The position numbers were made by a program, and so were the translations under genes. DNA of 64,000 nucleotides from positions 620,001-684,000 of the forward strand of contig NZ_JAKUVC010000002.1 in assembly GCF_026781265.1 (NCBI RefSeq). Reading direction: 5' to 3'. Numbering within the stretch: position 1 is the first letter of the stretch; the number at the start of each line of letters is the position of its first letter. Origin of the DNA: Streptococcus sanguinis (lineage in GTDB: Bacteria; Bacillota; Bacilli; Lactobacillales; Streptococcaceae). Positions 1 to 8,721 of the stretch are shown one piece after another. A model generated the notes under the pieces. The model did no database searches, was not told the DNA's origin, and saw only the letters and a list, made by a program, of their open reading frames with translations.

Positions 1-18
1 GCTCAAGCTCAGCAGCTG

Positions 19-930
19 TTATAATTCATCTGCGATTTTATTGATTTTTCTCAAGCGATGATTGACTCCGCTCTTAGTCAGTGGCCGGCTCAGACTATCA
101 GCTAGCTGCTGGATGGAGTAGTCCGGATGTTGGATACGAAGCTGGGCTACCTCCTGCAGGTCTACAGGTAAACTCTCAATGCCAATATTGTCACTGATTT
201 TGGCAATATTGTTGATGGTTTTCATACTGGCTGTGACCGTGCGAGCGATGTTCGCTGTCTCCGCATTATTAGCGCGATTGAGGTCATTGCGCGCTTCCCG
301 CATGAGCTTAAGAGACTCAAACTCAGCCATGGCTTCCATAGCTCCGATGACAATGAGAAAATCCATGATATCCTCAGCTCGCTGCAGATAAGTAACAGCC
401 CCCTTCTTACGCTCGATGGTCTTGGCATCCAGCAGAAAACGGCGCATCAAGGCAGCCAAATCCTCAGCATGATCCAGATAAACGGACAGGATTTCCAGCT
501 GGTACTTGCCTGAGTCAGGCTCCCGCATGCTACCATTTGAGAGAAAGGCTCCCCGTAGGTAGGCTCGGCTGGCCTCATCATCTGACAAAATGGTCTGGTC
601 AATCCCGGCCTCGATACCAAAAAAGGAATCAGCCAAGTGCAGGTCAGAAAGTATTTCTTCTACTTTCTGATCTAGAAATACTGTATAAACTCGATTCTTG
701 CGTAGATTGGTCTTCTGATGGTGACGGATTTCTGACTTGACCTGATAAAGCTCCAACAGCAACTCATAGAGATGGCGGGCAATCTTGGCATTTTCTGTTG
801 TGACAGATAGGGTCAAACCACTGCTGGCCAAGCCCAGACTGCCAGACATCTTGATCATGGCTGACAGCTCATTTTTATCTCTGCTTGCCAGACTCAGCAG
901 TTCTTCTTTTACTTTTACTGTAAAGCTCAT
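19..930 (-). CDS. whiA: WhiA-family DNA-binding regulator
   Basis: 303 aa, the usual length for Firmicute WhiA. The N-terminal two thirds correspond to the LAGLIDADG-like fold of the family, which lacks endonuclease activity, and the last ~80 residues form a helix-turn-helix region (motif around [20 protein letters not shown]). In Bacillus WhiA is a nucleoid-associated protein affecting cell division and chromosome segregation; the role here is by family. It is the last gene of ridA-rapZ-yvcK-whiA and its start overlaps the yvcK stop by 4 nt, so translation is probably coupled. The stop codon is inside the window, so the gene is complete. Confidence 0.93.
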   Translation of the reverse strand: MSFTVKVKEELLSLASRDKNELSAMIKMSGSLGLASSGLTLSVTTENAKIARHLYELLLELYQVKSEIRHHQKTNLRKNRVYTVFLDQKVEEILSDLHLADSFFGIEAGIDQTILSDDEASRAYLRGAFLSNGSMREPDSGKYQLEILSVYLDHAEDLAALMRRFLLDAKTIERKKGAVTYLQRAEDIMDFLIVIGAMEAMAEFESLKLMREARNDLNRANNAETANIARTVTASMKTINNIAKISDNIGIESLPVDLQEVAQLRIQHPDYSIQQLADSLSRPLTKSGVNHRLRKINKIADEL

Positions 931-1904
931 TTGCGTACCTGTATAATCTGCATCAATTCGTCAACAACCAACTCACCATCATGGAAAGCTCCGCCATTTT
1001 CCAAACGCAGAAAATTCGAAGAAATAACGCGCGGAACCTGCTCTTGCAACCCTTGAAAATCATGCTCCACCTGTACCAGATATTCGTCAAACTGATTACT
1101 GTCCATGTACTCGTGAGGAACAGGTTCGATATTAACCAAGACTGTATCTACAAACTTCCTGCCTAGATGGCGGTGTAGGACTTGGACGTGGTCGCTGTCT
1201 GAAAAATGCTCTGTTTCACCTCTCTGGGTCATGATATTGCAAACATAGGCCACTTCTGCCTTGGTGTCTAGAAGAGCTTGACCGATTTCCTCGATAACGA
1301 GATTAGGCAAGATAGAGGTAAATAGCGAACCTGGTCCCAGAACCACCATATCGCTTTCTAAGATACTTTCAACCACCTTTTTACTAGCAGCAGGCTTCTT
1401 GTCATCATAAGTATTGGTCACATAGACCCGCTCAATCATCCCGATCTTGCTGGTCAGATTGCTCTCACCGATAACTTCTGTTCCATCTGTAAACACAGCA
1501 TGCAGGGTCAGCGGATTGTCGCTGGAAGGGTAGATTTTACCAGTAGTATGGAAAAACTTAGTCAGAAGCTGCATGGCATTATAGGTCGATCCCTGCATTT
1601 CGGAAATACCGGCAATAATCAGATTGCCCAAGGGATGTCCCGCTAGAACACCATCTCGCTCAGCAAAGCGATACTGAAAGACCTTCTCATAGAACTTTGG
1701 CATGTCGGACATGGCTACTAAGACATTTCGCAAATCACCCGGTGGAGTCAGCTGCTGGATGTTTTTCCGCAGTTCACCAGAACTGCCTCCATCATCTGCT
1801 ACTGTGACAATGGCTGTAATCTCTACATCCTTTTTACGCAGGCTGTCTAAAATAACTGAAATTCCTGTTCCACCGCCGATGACTGTAATTCGTGGCTTTC
1901 TCAT
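927..1904 (-). CDS. yvcK: YvcK/CofD-like protein (gluconeogenesis factor family)
   Basis: 325 aa from the ATG at 1904. The reading frame is open further upstream, but the protein aligned to the family begins [14 protein letters not shown] and this ATG overlaps the rapZ stop as ATGA (1904-1901), which decides the start. The glycine-rich GGGTGISV near the N terminus is the nucleotide-sugar-binding Rossmann loop; NxxSD-like and GPGSLFTSI segments are also family hallmarks. YvcK binds UDP-GlcNAc in Bacillus and Listeria and is needed for growth on gluconeogenic carbon and for wall integrity. It sits between rapZ and whiA in the order conserved across Firmicutes. Confidence 0.93.
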   Translation of the reverse strand: MRKPRITVIGGGTGISVILDSLRKKDVEITAIVTVADDGGSSGELRKNIQQLTPPGDLRNVLVAMSDMPKFYEKVFQYRFAERDGVLAGHPLGNLIIAGISEMQGSTYNAMQLLTKFFHTTGKIYPSSDNPLTLHAVFTDGTEVIGESNLTSKIGMIERVYVTNTYDDKKPAASKKVVESILESDMVVLGPGSLFTSILPNLVIEEIGQALLDTKAEVAYVCNIMTQRGETEHFSDSDHVQVLHRHLGRKFVDTVLVNIEPVPHEYMDSNQFDEYLVQVEHDFQGLQEQVPRVISSNFLRLENGGAFHDGELVVDELMQIIQVRK

Positions 1905-2791
1905 GAACGATTCACCGTTTCTTTCCGACGGTTTTTGTCGCGGTGACTGGCATTGACCGGCCAATTTTTAGCCAAATCATCCGCTAAGCGCTGAGCAAAG
2001 GCTACACTGCGGTGCTGACCACCCGTACAGCCCACAGCAATGGTCAGGATAGACTTGCCTTCCTTCTGATAGCCCGGCAAAATGGGCTCAATCAAGCCCA
2101 GCAGATGCTGGTAAAATTCTTCTGACTCGGCATGGTTCATGACATAATCAAAGACATCCTTGTCCAAGCCAGTTTGATTGCGCAGCTCAGGCTTATAGTA
2201 GGGATTAGGCAGAAAACGCACATCAAAGACCAAGTCTGCATCCAAAGGCAGACCATATTTGAAACCAAAACTCATGACCTCAATGCGGAAACTGTGCATC
2301 TCGTCCTGATTTGAGAATTGCTCAGAGATGGTCTTTCTGAGCTCCCGTGGTGTCAAATCTGTTGTGTCCACAACATTTTGGCTGAGATTCTTCAGAGGGG
2401 CTAAGAGTTCACGCTCCAGTTTAATCCCATCTAAAATCCGCCCATCAGCTGCCAGCGGATGACTGCGCCGAGTTTCCTTATAACGAGCCACTAACTCCTT
2501 ATCCGCCGCATCTAGGAAAAGAATTTTAAAATCAATGTTCTCGTTTTGTTCTAGATCATCCAAAACGTTCTGGATTTGCAAAAAGAAGGAACGGCTGCGC
2601 ATATCGACAACCAGAGCCAATTTATCATTGTCCGTGGTCCCTTCAACCAGCTGCAAGAACTTCGGCACCAAAGTTGGTGGTATATTATCAATGGTAAAAT
2701 AACCTAAGTCTTCAAAGGACTGGATGGCTACGGTTTTCCCCGCCCCGCTCATTCCAGTCACAATGACAAGCTGAATATTCTTCTCAGACAT
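1901..2791 (-). CDS. rapZ: RapZ/YvcJ-family P-loop nucleotide-binding protein
   Basis: 296 aa. The Walker A loop GMSGAGKT lies at residues 13-20, and the C-terminal part carries the conserved [17 protein letters not shown] block. In E. coli RapZ senses glucosamine-6-phosphate and guides RNase E to the small RNA GlmZ; in Bacillus YvcJ is a nucleotide-binding protein linked to competence. GlmZ is not known in streptococci, so the molecular target here is open. AAAGGA precedes the ATG by 5 nt. The stop overlaps yvcK by 4 nt. Confidence 0.92.
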   Translation of the reverse strand: MSEKNIQLVIVTGMSGAGKTVAIQSFEDLGYFTIDNIPPTLVPKFLQLVEGTTDNDKLALVVDMRSRSFFLQIQNVLDDLEQNENIDFKILFLDAADKELVARYKETRRSHPLAADGRILDGIKLERELLAPLKNLSQNVVDTTDLTPRELRKTISEQFSNQDEMHSFRIEVMSFGFKYGLPLDADLVFDVRFLPNPYYKPELRNQTGLDKDVFDYVMNHAESEEFYQHLLGLIEPILPGYQKEGKSILTIAVGCTGGQHRSVAFAQRLADDLAKNWPVNASHRDKNRRKETVNRS

Positions 2792-2819
2792 TATAATCCT
2801 TTCATCAGATAGAATCCGT

Positions 2820-2849
2820 CAAAGAGCTGGTTTCCCTGCTCTTTTTTTA
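2820..2849 (+). terminator. Terminator-like hairpin oriented opposite to the operon
   Basis: GAGC...GCTC arms with inner GG/CC pairs form a hairpin followed by seven T on the plus strand, directly after the ridA stop. Read in the direction of ridA-rapZ the stem has no T tract. It would therefore stop antisense rather than sense transcription, or serve as an mRNA-stabilising or processing hairpin between ridA and rapZ. Confidence 0.4.
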
Positions 2850-3227
2850 GAGAATCTCGGCAATAACCTCGATCTCAATTTTCACATCTTTAGGCAGGCG
2901 AGCCACTTCGACTGCAGAGCGAGCTGGAAATGCTTCTGTAAAGGCTGTTTTATAAACTTCATTAAAAGCCACAAAATCATTTATATCGCTCAAGAAGCAA
3001 GTAGCCTTGACCACATGGTCAAAGTCTGTTCCAGCGGCTTCCAAAATGGCTGAAACATTTTTCAGTACCTGCTGGGTCTGCTCTTCAATAGTCGCCCCGA
3101 TGATTTCTCCTGTTTCAGGAGACAGAGGAATTTGCCCGCTCGCAAATAAAAGGTTACCGACAATTTTTCCTTGAACATAAGGTCCAATCGCTGCTGGTGC
3201 TTTATCTGTATGAATCGTTTTTGCCAT
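2847..3227 (-). CDS. ridA: RidA family reactive-intermediate deaminase
   Basis: 126 aa. RidA proteins hydrolyse reactive enamine/imine intermediates made by PLP enzymes. The family core is clear: GPYVQGK near the N terminus, SGQIPL, and the active-site arginine in PARSAVEVARLPKD. The frame could start at a GTG 9 nt upstream, but that codon lies only 2 nt from AGGAG, whereas the ATG at 3227 is spaced 11 nt, so the ATG is preferred. A hairpin and 55 nt separate it from rapZ, so cotranscription with rapZ is likely but not proven. Confidence 0.9.
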   Translation of the reverse strand: MAKTIHTDKAPAAIGPYVQGKIVGNLLFASGQIPLSPETGEIIGATIEEQTQQVLKNVSAILEAAGTDFDHVVKATCFLSDINDFVAFNEVYKTAFTEAFPARSAVEVARLPKDVKIEIEVIAEIL

Positions 3228-3256
3228 AATTATCACTTCTCCTACTTATTTTTTTC

Positions 3257-3285
3257 ATTATACCATAAAAAGATGGGGGTGGCCA
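3257..3285 (-). promoter_or_regulatory. Probable ridA promoter
   Basis: On the minus strand a perfect TATAAT (3262-3257) lies 29 nt upstream of the ridA ATG. A 17-nt spacer leads to TGGCCA, a 4/6 match to the -35 consensus. The rest of 3286-3471 holds no gene I can support. Confidence 0.55.
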
Positions 3286-3471
3286 TGTTAGTCTTACTCC
3301 CATTGACTTTTTCATTATTTTTATTTATGATAGAAAAACATAGAAATCAAAACCTAGGTTTTGGACTGGTTCGAAAACTTCCCAGAATAAAAAACTAAGT
3401 GCCTTTATATTGTATTTAAAATGTCTTGCGCATAGTTTTTTTGCTGTCTCCTCGATTAGGCAGGCTGTTAA

Positions 3472-3506
3472 GAGGTTGGGACCAATTGTCTCAACCTCAT
3501 TTTTAT
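3472..3506 (+). terminator. Leader hairpin with T tract before the nucleoside hydrolase
   Basis: GAGGTTGGGAC / GTCTCAACCTC form an 11-bp stem with one G-U pair and the loop CAATT, followed by ATTTTTATATA. It ends only 18 nt before the hydrolase ATG and just ahead of its ribosome binding site. It has the form of an intrinsic terminator, so it could act as an attenuator. I could not find a recognisable riboswitch or T-box upstream of it. Confidence 0.55.
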
Positions 3507-3524
3507 ATAGGCAAAGGAGAACTC

Positions 3525-4496
3525 ATGAAAAGAAAAATCATTATCGACTGTGACCCTGGTATAGATGATAGTCTAGCCCTAATCTATGCCATTCAACATC
3601 CCGATCTAGAAGTAGTAGCACTGACCATCGTCGCTGGAAATGTCCCAGTAGACCTTGGTGTTGAAAATGCCTTTAAAATATTAGAAAGACTGAATCGGTT
3701 AGATATCCCAGTCTATGCAGGTGCAGACAAGCCTCTAGTCCGTAACTTCGTTTCAGCTCAAGATACCCACGGTATGGATGGTTTAGGCGAGAGCAGAATC
3801 AATCGGACAAGCAATTGTCAGCCCCAGCCTCAGAAAGCTTCTGAATTTCTGGCTACCTATTTCCAGAAGACTCAGGACACTTCCCTTATCACCTTAGGAC
3901 CATTGACTAATCTAGCAATGGCTATAGAGAAAAATCCACAAATAGGACAACAAATCAAACGTTTTGTCAGCATGGGCGGTAGCTACAAATCTCATGGCAA
4001 CTGCTCACCTGTAGCCGAGTATAACTACTGGTGTGACCCACACGCCGCTCAATTTGTCTATCAAAAGTTAGGCCGAAAAATCGAGATGGTGGGACTGGAT
4101 GTCACACGCGCCATCGTCCTCACCCCCAATCTATTAGAGTACATGCGTTTCCTGCAGCCAGAAGTAGCTGAGTTTGTCGGCCGTATCACGCGTTTCTACT
4201 GGGACTTCCATTGGGAATACGAGCACATCATCGGATGTGTTATCAACGATCCGCTGGCTATTGCTCATTTTCTGCATGAGGATCTTTGTACGGGCTTCGA
4301 CTCCTATGTTGAAGTCGTGACCGAAGGCATTGCTCTTGGACAGACCGTGGTTGATGCTTATGACTTCTATCATAAACCAGCCAATGCCTATATTGCAACT
4401 CAAGTCAGTCCCTCGCTCTTCTTCCAAGACTTCTTAGCTATCCTCCTGAATCAGCCTAAGGAAACGATTGCTCAAGACCTATCATCACTTTTATGA
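3525..4496 (+). CDS. Inosine/uridine-preferring nucleoside hydrolase family
   Basis: 323 aa from the ATG at 3525, chosen because AAGGAGA sits 4 nt upstream and the family N terminus begins there. The calcium-binding signature DCDPGIDD occupies residues 8-15. These enzymes cleave the N-glycosidic bond of nucleosides to base plus ribose. The base preference (purine, pyrimidine or other) cannot be read from sequence alone. It is followed after 13 nt by an ECF-type substrate-binding membrane protein, which suggests uptake and cleavage of one nucleoside-like compound. Confidence 0.88.
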   Translation: MKRKIIIDCDPGIDDSLALIYAIQHPDLEVVALTIVAGNVPVDLGVENAFKILERLNRLDIPVYAGADKPLVRNFVSAQDTHGMDGLGESRINRTSNCQPQPQKASEFLATYFQKTQDTSLITLGPLTNLAMAIEKNPQIGQQIKRFVSMGGSYKSHGNCSPVAEYNYWCDPHAAQFVYQKLGRKIEMVGLDVTRAIVLTPNLLEYMRFLQPEVAEFVGRITRFYWDFHWEYEHIIGCVINDPLAIAHFLHEDLCTGFDSYVEVVTEGIALGQTVVDAYDFYHKPANAYIATQVSPSLFFQDFLAILLNQPKETIAQDLSSLL

Positions 4497-4509
4497 GGAA
4501 AATTTTATC

Positions 4510-5073
4510 ATGAAAAAATCTACACCCCTTATCTTAAGCTTCTTGTCTATCTGTATCGCTCTTAACTACGTGGGAGCTAATATTGCTCTATTTCTGAAAT
4601 TGCCTATCTATCTAGATACCTTTGGAACGATTCTAGCTAGCTTGACCTTAGGGCCTCTTTCTGGGGCTGGCGTTGCCTTTCTCAGCGCCCTCATTGGCTG
4701 GATGACAACCGATATCTTTTCTCTCTACTACTCGCCTGCCGCTATCATCATTGCTCTTTCAGCAGCTTGGTTTTTTAAAGAAAAAGGAAGCTTAAAGCTC
4801 AGTCTTCTCTGGAAAACCCTATTGGTAGCCCTTCCGGGTACCCTAGTAGCCTCTGCAATCACTGTCCTGCTTTTCGGAGGCATAACATCCAGCGGATCTA
4901 GTCTCATCGTCCAAGCCCTGCGGGGAATGGGAGTCAACCCCGTCCTTAGTATCGTCCTCGTCCAAATACTGACTGATTATGCAGACAAGCTTATCGTTTT
5001 AGGTGTCTGCCTAGCTGCTCTCCCTCGAATAAAAGCGGTCAGTCCTAAAATCTTTGCTCAAAACAAAGATTAA
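4510..5073 (+). CDS. ECF transporter S-component, substrate unknown
   Basis: 187 aa starting at MKKSTPL; the longer open frame overlapping the hydrolase lacks a ribosome binding site, while GAGGAAAA precedes this ATG. It is very hydrophobic, with about five to six membrane spans, and has the layout of small ECF S-components (an NYVGANIAL segment, then a PIYLDTFGTI loop and GPLSGAGVAFLSALIG). S-components bind a vitamin or precursor and share an EcfA/EcfA'/EcfT energising module, which is not encoded in this window. Pairing with a nucleoside hydrolase points to a nucleoside or nucleoside-like vitamin precursor; this is inference. Confidence 0.78.
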   Translation: MKKSTPLILSFLSICIALNYVGANIALFLKLPIYLDTFGTILASLTLGPLSGAGVAFLSALIGWMTTDIFSLYYSPAAIIIALSAAWFFKEKGSLKLSLLWKTLLVALPGTLVASAITVLLFGGITSSGSSLIVQALRGMGVNPVLSIVLVQILTDYADKLIVLGVCLAALPRIKAVSPKIFAQNKD

Positions 5074-5099
5074 TTACCTTAACGAATACATCTTTGGCG

Positions 5100-5146
5100 C
5101 AAAAAAAGCAGCTGAGTAGGATTATTTCCTGCTCAGCTGCTTTTTA
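5100..5146. terminator. Bidirectional intrinsic terminator
   Basis: AAAGCAGCTGAGTAGGA and TCCTGCTCAGCTGCTTT form a long stem with one G-U pair, flanked by A-rich and T-rich tracts. It lies between the convergent ECF S-component (plus) and the 53-aa gene (minus) and can serve both. Confidence 0.85.
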
Positions 5147-5148
5147 TC

Positions 5149-5310
5149 TTATTCCTCTTCTGCTTTCGCTAATGCTTCTCTTTCCAGACGCAGCTTGCGT
5201 TTGGGATTGAGTTTGTTAAAGAGCTCTTCTAGCTTTTCTGCATTCCAGACATCGGCTGCAGAGACAAAATTTCCATTTTCATCGCGGAAGGATATTGGTT
5301 TATCACCCAT
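5149..5310 (-). CDS. Small conserved-type protein of unknown function downstream of obg
   Basis: 53 aa, beginning MGDKPISFRDENGNFVS and ending in a highly charged helix (KRKLRLEREALAKAEEE). I do not recognise a domain. It looks real: AAGGAGG lies 6 nt before the ATG and overlaps the obg stop codon, so translation would be coupled to obg, and a strong terminator follows directly. The composition suggests a soluble protein with a C-terminal amphipathic helix. It contains one Trp and no Cys. Confidence 0.7.
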   Translation of the reverse strand: MGDKPISFRDENGNFVSAADVWNAEKLEELFNKLNPKRKLRLEREALAKAEEE

Positions 5311-5321
5311 TGCAAGCCTCC

Positions 5322-6632
5322 TTAGTCAACGAATTCAAACTCAAACTTGCCGATGCGGACCAGGTCACCATCCTTGGCTCCACGAGCGCGAAGGGCTTCA
5401 TCAACTCCCATACCACGAAGCTGACGGGCAAATTTCATGACTGCCTCATCACGGTCAAAGTTGGTCATATTAAAGAGCTTCTCAAGCTTGTCACCTGACA
5501 GCACCCAAGTCGCATCATCATCACGAGAAATTTCAAAGGCTGGTGCTTCTTCGTCAAAGCCATAGTAAGCTTCTTCTTCCATTTCAGACTCATCGTAAAG
5601 CAAGAACTCTGGCGTCTTATCCAGTAATTCTGCGGTCGCATCCAAGAGGGTCGCAAGTCCCTGCTTGGTCAGACTGGAAATGGGGAAGATTTGCGGCAGG
5701 TCAGCAAACTCATCATAATTAGCCGCTAATTTTTCTTTGAATATCTTGAGATTTTCATCACTATCAGGCATGTCCATCTTGTTAGCGACAATAATCTGCG
5801 GACGCTCCATGAGACGAAGATTGTAGGATTCCAACTCCTTATTGATAGCTAGATAGTCCTCATAAGGATCACGCCCCTCACTTGCTGACATATCAATAAC
5901 GTGTAGGATAACCCTTGTCCGCTCAATATGACGGAGAAACTGGGTTCCCAGTCCAACCCCTTGGCTGGCCCCCTCAATCAAACCTGGTAGATCTGCTACT
6001 GCAAAGGATTCTCCAGAGTGAGTGCGAACCATGCCTAGATTAGGCACGATGGTCGTAAAATGATAAGCACCAATCTTAGGCTTAGCTGCAGTGATAACAC
6101 TGAGCAAAGTGGATTTTCCAACAGATGGGAATCCGACCAGACCAACGTCTGCTAGAACCTTGAGCTCCAGCAGAAGCTCTCGCTCTTGACCTGGTTCTCC
6201 GTTCTCAGAAATCTCCGGAGCAGGATTTTTAGGCGTTGCAAAGCGGATATTTCCGCGACCGCCTCGGCCACCACGCGCTACGATAAATTCTTGACCATTT
6301 TCTACCAAATCCGTCAGAACCTTGCCAGTCTCCGCATCACGAACCGTCGTCCCCTGCGGCACTCGAACAATCAAGTCCTCAGCACCTCGGCCATGCATGC
6401 CCTTAGTCATGCCCTTTTCACCAGACTGAGCCTTGAAATGGCGATTGTAGCGAAAATCCATCAGAGTACGAAGGCCCTCGTCTACGACAAAAACAACATT
6501 GCCACCACGACCACCATCGCCGCCCCAAGGACCGCCATTAGGAACATATTTCTCACGGCGAAAGGCCACCATGCCATCGCCACCATTGCCAGCCTTAACT
6601 TGAATCTTGGCCGTATCTAAAAACATACTCAT
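5322..6632 (-). CDS. obg: Obg/CgtA GTPase
   Basis: 436 aa. The glycine-rich Obg fold ([29 protein letters not shown]) fills residues 1-158. The GTPase domain follows with G1 GFPSVGKST, switch region TTIVPNLG, G3 [10 protein letters not shown] and G4 NKMD. A C-terminal OCT domain ends the protein at GKFEFEFVD. Obg binds the 50S subunit and acts in ribosome assembly and (p)ppGpp-linked growth control; it is essential in most bacteria. It is followed by the 53-aa gene in what looks like a two-gene unit. Confidence 0.96.
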   Translation of the reverse strand: MSMFLDTAKIQVKAGNGGDGMVAFRREKYVPNGGPWGGDGGRGGNVVFVVDEGLRTLMDFRYNRHFKAQSGEKGMTKGMHGRGAEDLIVRVPQGTTVRDAETGKVLTDLVENGQEFIVARGGRGGRGNIRFATPKNPAPEISENGEPGQERELLLELKVLADVGLVGFPSVGKSTLLSVITAAKPKIGAYHFTTIVPNLGMVRTHSGESFAVADLPGLIEGASQGVGLGTQFLRHIERTRVILHVIDMSASEGRDPYEDYLAINKELESYNLRLMERPQIIVANKMDMPDSDENLKIFKEKLAANYDEFADLPQIFPISSLTKQGLATLLDATAELLDKTPEFLLYDESEMEEEAYYGFDEEAPAFEISRDDDATWVLSGDKLEKLFNMTNFDRDEAVMKFARQLRGMGVDEALRARGAKDGDLVRIGKFEFEFVD

Positions 6633-6655
6633 TTTTTCTATTCTCTTTTTCTAGT

Positions 6656-6680
6656 CTAAAAAAACGCCCTGAAGCGTTTG
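6656..6680 (-). terminator. Intrinsic terminator of the DUF4044 gene
   Basis: On the minus strand AAACGC and GCGTTT pair around a 6-nt loop and are followed by TTTT. It lies directly after the stop at 6683. Confidence 0.65.
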
Positions 6681-6682
6681 GA

Positions 6683-6811
6683 TTAAAAGATTGCGCTGAT
6701 AGCGGTAGCAAAGATTGCTCCGACTGTCACGATGAGCATGATAATCACGACCAGCATCGTCAATTTTTCAAATCCTGTTTTTTTGCGTTGTCCGTTATCT
6801 CCAAAAGCCAC
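6683..6811 (-). CDS. DUF4044 small membrane protein
   Basis: 42 aa, starting at GTG (6811) with AGAGGTG upstream; no ATG is available. It begins MAFGDNGQRKKTGFEKLT and continues as a single hydrophobic helix (MLVVIIMLIVTVGAIFATAISAIF). This matches the DUF4044 family of short Lactobacillales membrane proteins of unknown function. It stands alone, followed by its own terminator. Confidence 0.75.
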   Translation of the reverse strand: MAFGDNGQRKKTGFEKLTMLVVIIMLIVTVGAIFATAISAIF

Positions 6812-6888
6812 GATAACACCTCTATCCTTTAAAAATTACTAGGTCTATTCTAACATGATTGCTCCGTTTTTTCAAATGGAAAAGTATG

Positions 6889-6923
6889 CAAAAAGGCTTT
6901 AAGAGAAAACTCTTAAAACCTTT
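6889..6923 (-). terminator. Intrinsic terminator of the LPXTG gene
   Basis: On the minus strand AAAGGTTTTAAGAG pairs with CTCTTAAAGCCTTT (14 bp, one G-U) around a TTTT loop and is followed by TTTT. It starts right after the stop of the surface protein. Confidence 0.85.
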
Positions 6924-6928
6924 GAATT

Positions 6929-8593
6929 TTATCTAGTCTTTTTTTGAAGAAAGACATAGCTTCCAAAGCCAACTAAGATTGCCAAACCTGCAACTGACAG
7001 CCAAAGTGTAGTTTCTTGACCAGTCTTAGGCAGAACTTTTTTGTTGCCTCCTGCAGCACCCGGATCATTGGTACCATTGTTTGAATTGTTTTTTCCATTC
7101 CCTGGATTGTCTGTTCCACCCTTTGGATTGTCGGAACTGTTACCAGGGATATTGTTACCATTGCCTGGGGTATTATTTGGATTATTATTTGGATTGTTGT
7201 TTGGATTGTTGTTATTGCCAGGAGTTGGTGGCTGAACTGACTTACCTGGATCATTACCTCTATAAGTATTTGTAAAGACTGGATCCAAGTCATACTTGAC
7301 AGAGCCCAAAAGCTCACCATTAACATCTGTTACAGTAACTGTCAGCTGTGCTTCCTTGTCATCATAGACATAGTTATCATCATTGCCTGGGATTTCCTTA
7401 ATGCTGTAGCGGTAAGTACCAGCTGCATTATAGTTCAAGGCCTTGAAGTTGATAGAGCCGTCTGCTTCATTGGTAACTGTTTGAAGCAAGTTACCATTTT
7501 CATCAAAGAGACCAAAGGTAAATTGACCTTTTTCTAACTCTTTGTTAACAAGCTTCTTCTGAGCCTTAATCATTACGTCTTTTGCTAACAGAGCGCTTCC
7601 TTTACCAGAACCATCTTCTAAACGGACTGACTTAGTAATAGTACGCTCTGGGAAGCCTTTAGCTGTCCAAGACAAGGTGTTGTTAACCACATCACCTACT
7701 TGAACACCATCTAGTACGCGAGTAGAGTACTCAATGTACATTGGCCAGTTGTAGTTATCACCAAAGTTGATGGTAAAGCCATTGGCATCACCATTAGCAT
7801 TTTGTGTAAGAACCGCCTTGTTAGTGAAGTTATCCAAAACAGGCAGAGTCAGCAAGTGCGCTTCATTGCGGATACCACCTTCTACAGGAGCATAACGAAC
7901 TGCGCGCAGTGTACCTGGTACCAGTGTCAGACCATTGCCAAAGTTGTCTGAAATCACCATGTTGCGAAGCATGTCCTGTCTTGCATTCAGGATAATGCGC
8001 CACTTGACAATCTTTGGATCGCTACTGTCTTGGTAACCATATTTCATTTCATATTCACCAGCAGTTCCTTCTACTTTTTCGTATTGGAAAGAAAAATCTG
8101 TCTGGCCAAATTTGAAGGAAACTGGCCCTGAATTTTGCACCTTGTCGTTATTAACTCGTACATTAAAAGTCAGGGACATTTCTTTTTGTTCGGTGTAGTT
8201 AGTAAAGTAATTACTAAACGTTACCGTAACCGTCTGAGTCGCTGGATTCGCTTGAGCTTTTCCGACTACTTCTCCCTTGTGATTGACAACATCAGATACT
8301 TGGAAGTTTAAGGGAGTAATCAGGGTTAATTCCTGCGGCAGTGAGAAAGTAAGGGTGTCCCCTTCAGCGATAGTTTGAGATGACGGGAATGTGAAACTAG
8401 TTGTTGCAGATAAAGTTTCATTGGTCATAACCGTTGAGTCACTTGTTACTGGCACACCATTTTTAGTGATACTGGTTTGTTGAGTATAGTATGTTACCTC
8501 AGCAGCCTGAGTCCTAGCAGCAAAACCAATACCTGTAACAATAGCCGTTAACAAAATTAAAATTTTAAGAATGATCGTCTTCTTATCTTTCAT
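6929..8593 (-). CDS. LPXTG-anchored surface adhesin with isopeptide-type domains
   Basis: 554 aa. A signal peptide covers about residues 1-31 (hydrophobic stretch ending TQA-A). The first ~320 residues resemble the paired Ig-like adhesion region of Cna/SDR-type proteins (SATTSFTFPSSQTIAEGDTLTFSLP; sheet-rich, no Cys). Residues ~335-445 look like a streptococcal pilin isopeptide-linkage domain (AKDVMIKAQKKL; GQFTFGLFDENGNLL; GTYRYSIKEIPG; VFTNTY). A Pro/Asn/Gly-rich wall-spanning linker follows, then LPKTG at 521-525, a hydrophobic helix and the tail KKTR. Sortase A should anchor it. The ligand is unknown; collagen or another matrix protein is a guess. It is monocistronic with its own promoter and terminator. 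Confidence 0.88.
   Translation of the reverse strand: MKDKKTIILKILILLTAIVTGIGFAARTQAAEVTYYTQQTSITKNGVPVTSDSTVMTNETLSATTSFTFPSSQTIAEGDTLTFSLPQELTLITPLNFQVSDVVNHKGEVVGKAQANPATQTVTVTFSNYFTNYTEQKEMSLTFNVRVNNDKVQNSGPVSFKFGQTDFSFQYEKVEGTAGEYEMKYGYQDSSDPKIVKWRIILNARQDMLRNMVISDNFGNGLTLVPGTLRAVRYAPVEGGIRNEAHLLTLPVLDNFTNKAVLTQNANGDANGFTINFGDNYNWPMYIEYSTRVLDGVQVGDVVNNTLSWTAKGFPERTITKSVRLEDGSGKGSALLAKDVMIKAQKKLVNKELEKGQFTFGLFDENGNLLQTVTNEADGSINFKALNYNAAGTYRYSIKEIPGNDDNYVYDDKEAQLTVTVTDVNGELLGSVKYDLDPVFTNTYRGNDPGKSVQPPTPGNNNNPNNNPNNNPNNTPGNGNNIPGNSSDNPKGGTDNPGNGKNNSNNGTNDPGAAGGNKKVLPKTGQETTLWLSVAGLAILVGFGSYVFLQKKTR
7172..7216 (-). repeat. 12-bp tandem repeat encoding NPNN units
   Basis: About three to four imperfect copies of a GGATTGTTGTTT-like 12-mer (plus-strand reading) encode repeated PNNN in the wall-spanning linker. 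Such in-frame repeats can change copy number between strains and alter linker length. Confidence 0.75.
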
Positions 8594-8614
8594 TGTATGC
8601 TCCTTTCATAGCTT

Positions 8615-8643
8615 ATTATACCAATAGTATTGCAATTTATCAA
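8615..8643 (-). promoter_or_regulatory. SigA promoter of the LPXTG gene
   Basis: TTGATA (8643-8638), a 17-nt spacer and a perfect TATAAT (8620-8615) on the minus strand, with AAAGGAG before the ATG at 8593. Confidence 0.85.
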
Positions 8644-8681
8644 CATTTTGTATCAAAGTGTTTAAATATTCACACAAATGT

Positions 8682-8710
8682 AAAAAAACCAAGACGTTGT
8701 GTCTCAGTTT
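8682..8710 (-). terminator. Intrinsic terminator of glmM
   Basis: On the minus strand AAACTGAGAC pairs with GTCTTGGTTT (two G-U pairs) around ACAAC, followed by a run of T. It lies 12 nt after the glmM stop. Confidence 0.75.
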
Positions 8711-8721
8711 CTTTACATTTA

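Noticed and set aside
3273..3398. Plus-strand hydrophobic 41-codon frame (MGVAMLVLLPLTFSLF...), possible small toxin
   Set aside because: The start overlaps the ridA promoter spacer, the G-rich stretch before it is not a convincing ribosome binding site, and no antitoxin-like RNA or partner is visible.
7041..7275. Plus-strand frames opposite the LPXTG linker
   Set aside because: They arise from the repetitive Pro/Asn codons read in antisense and have no start signals.
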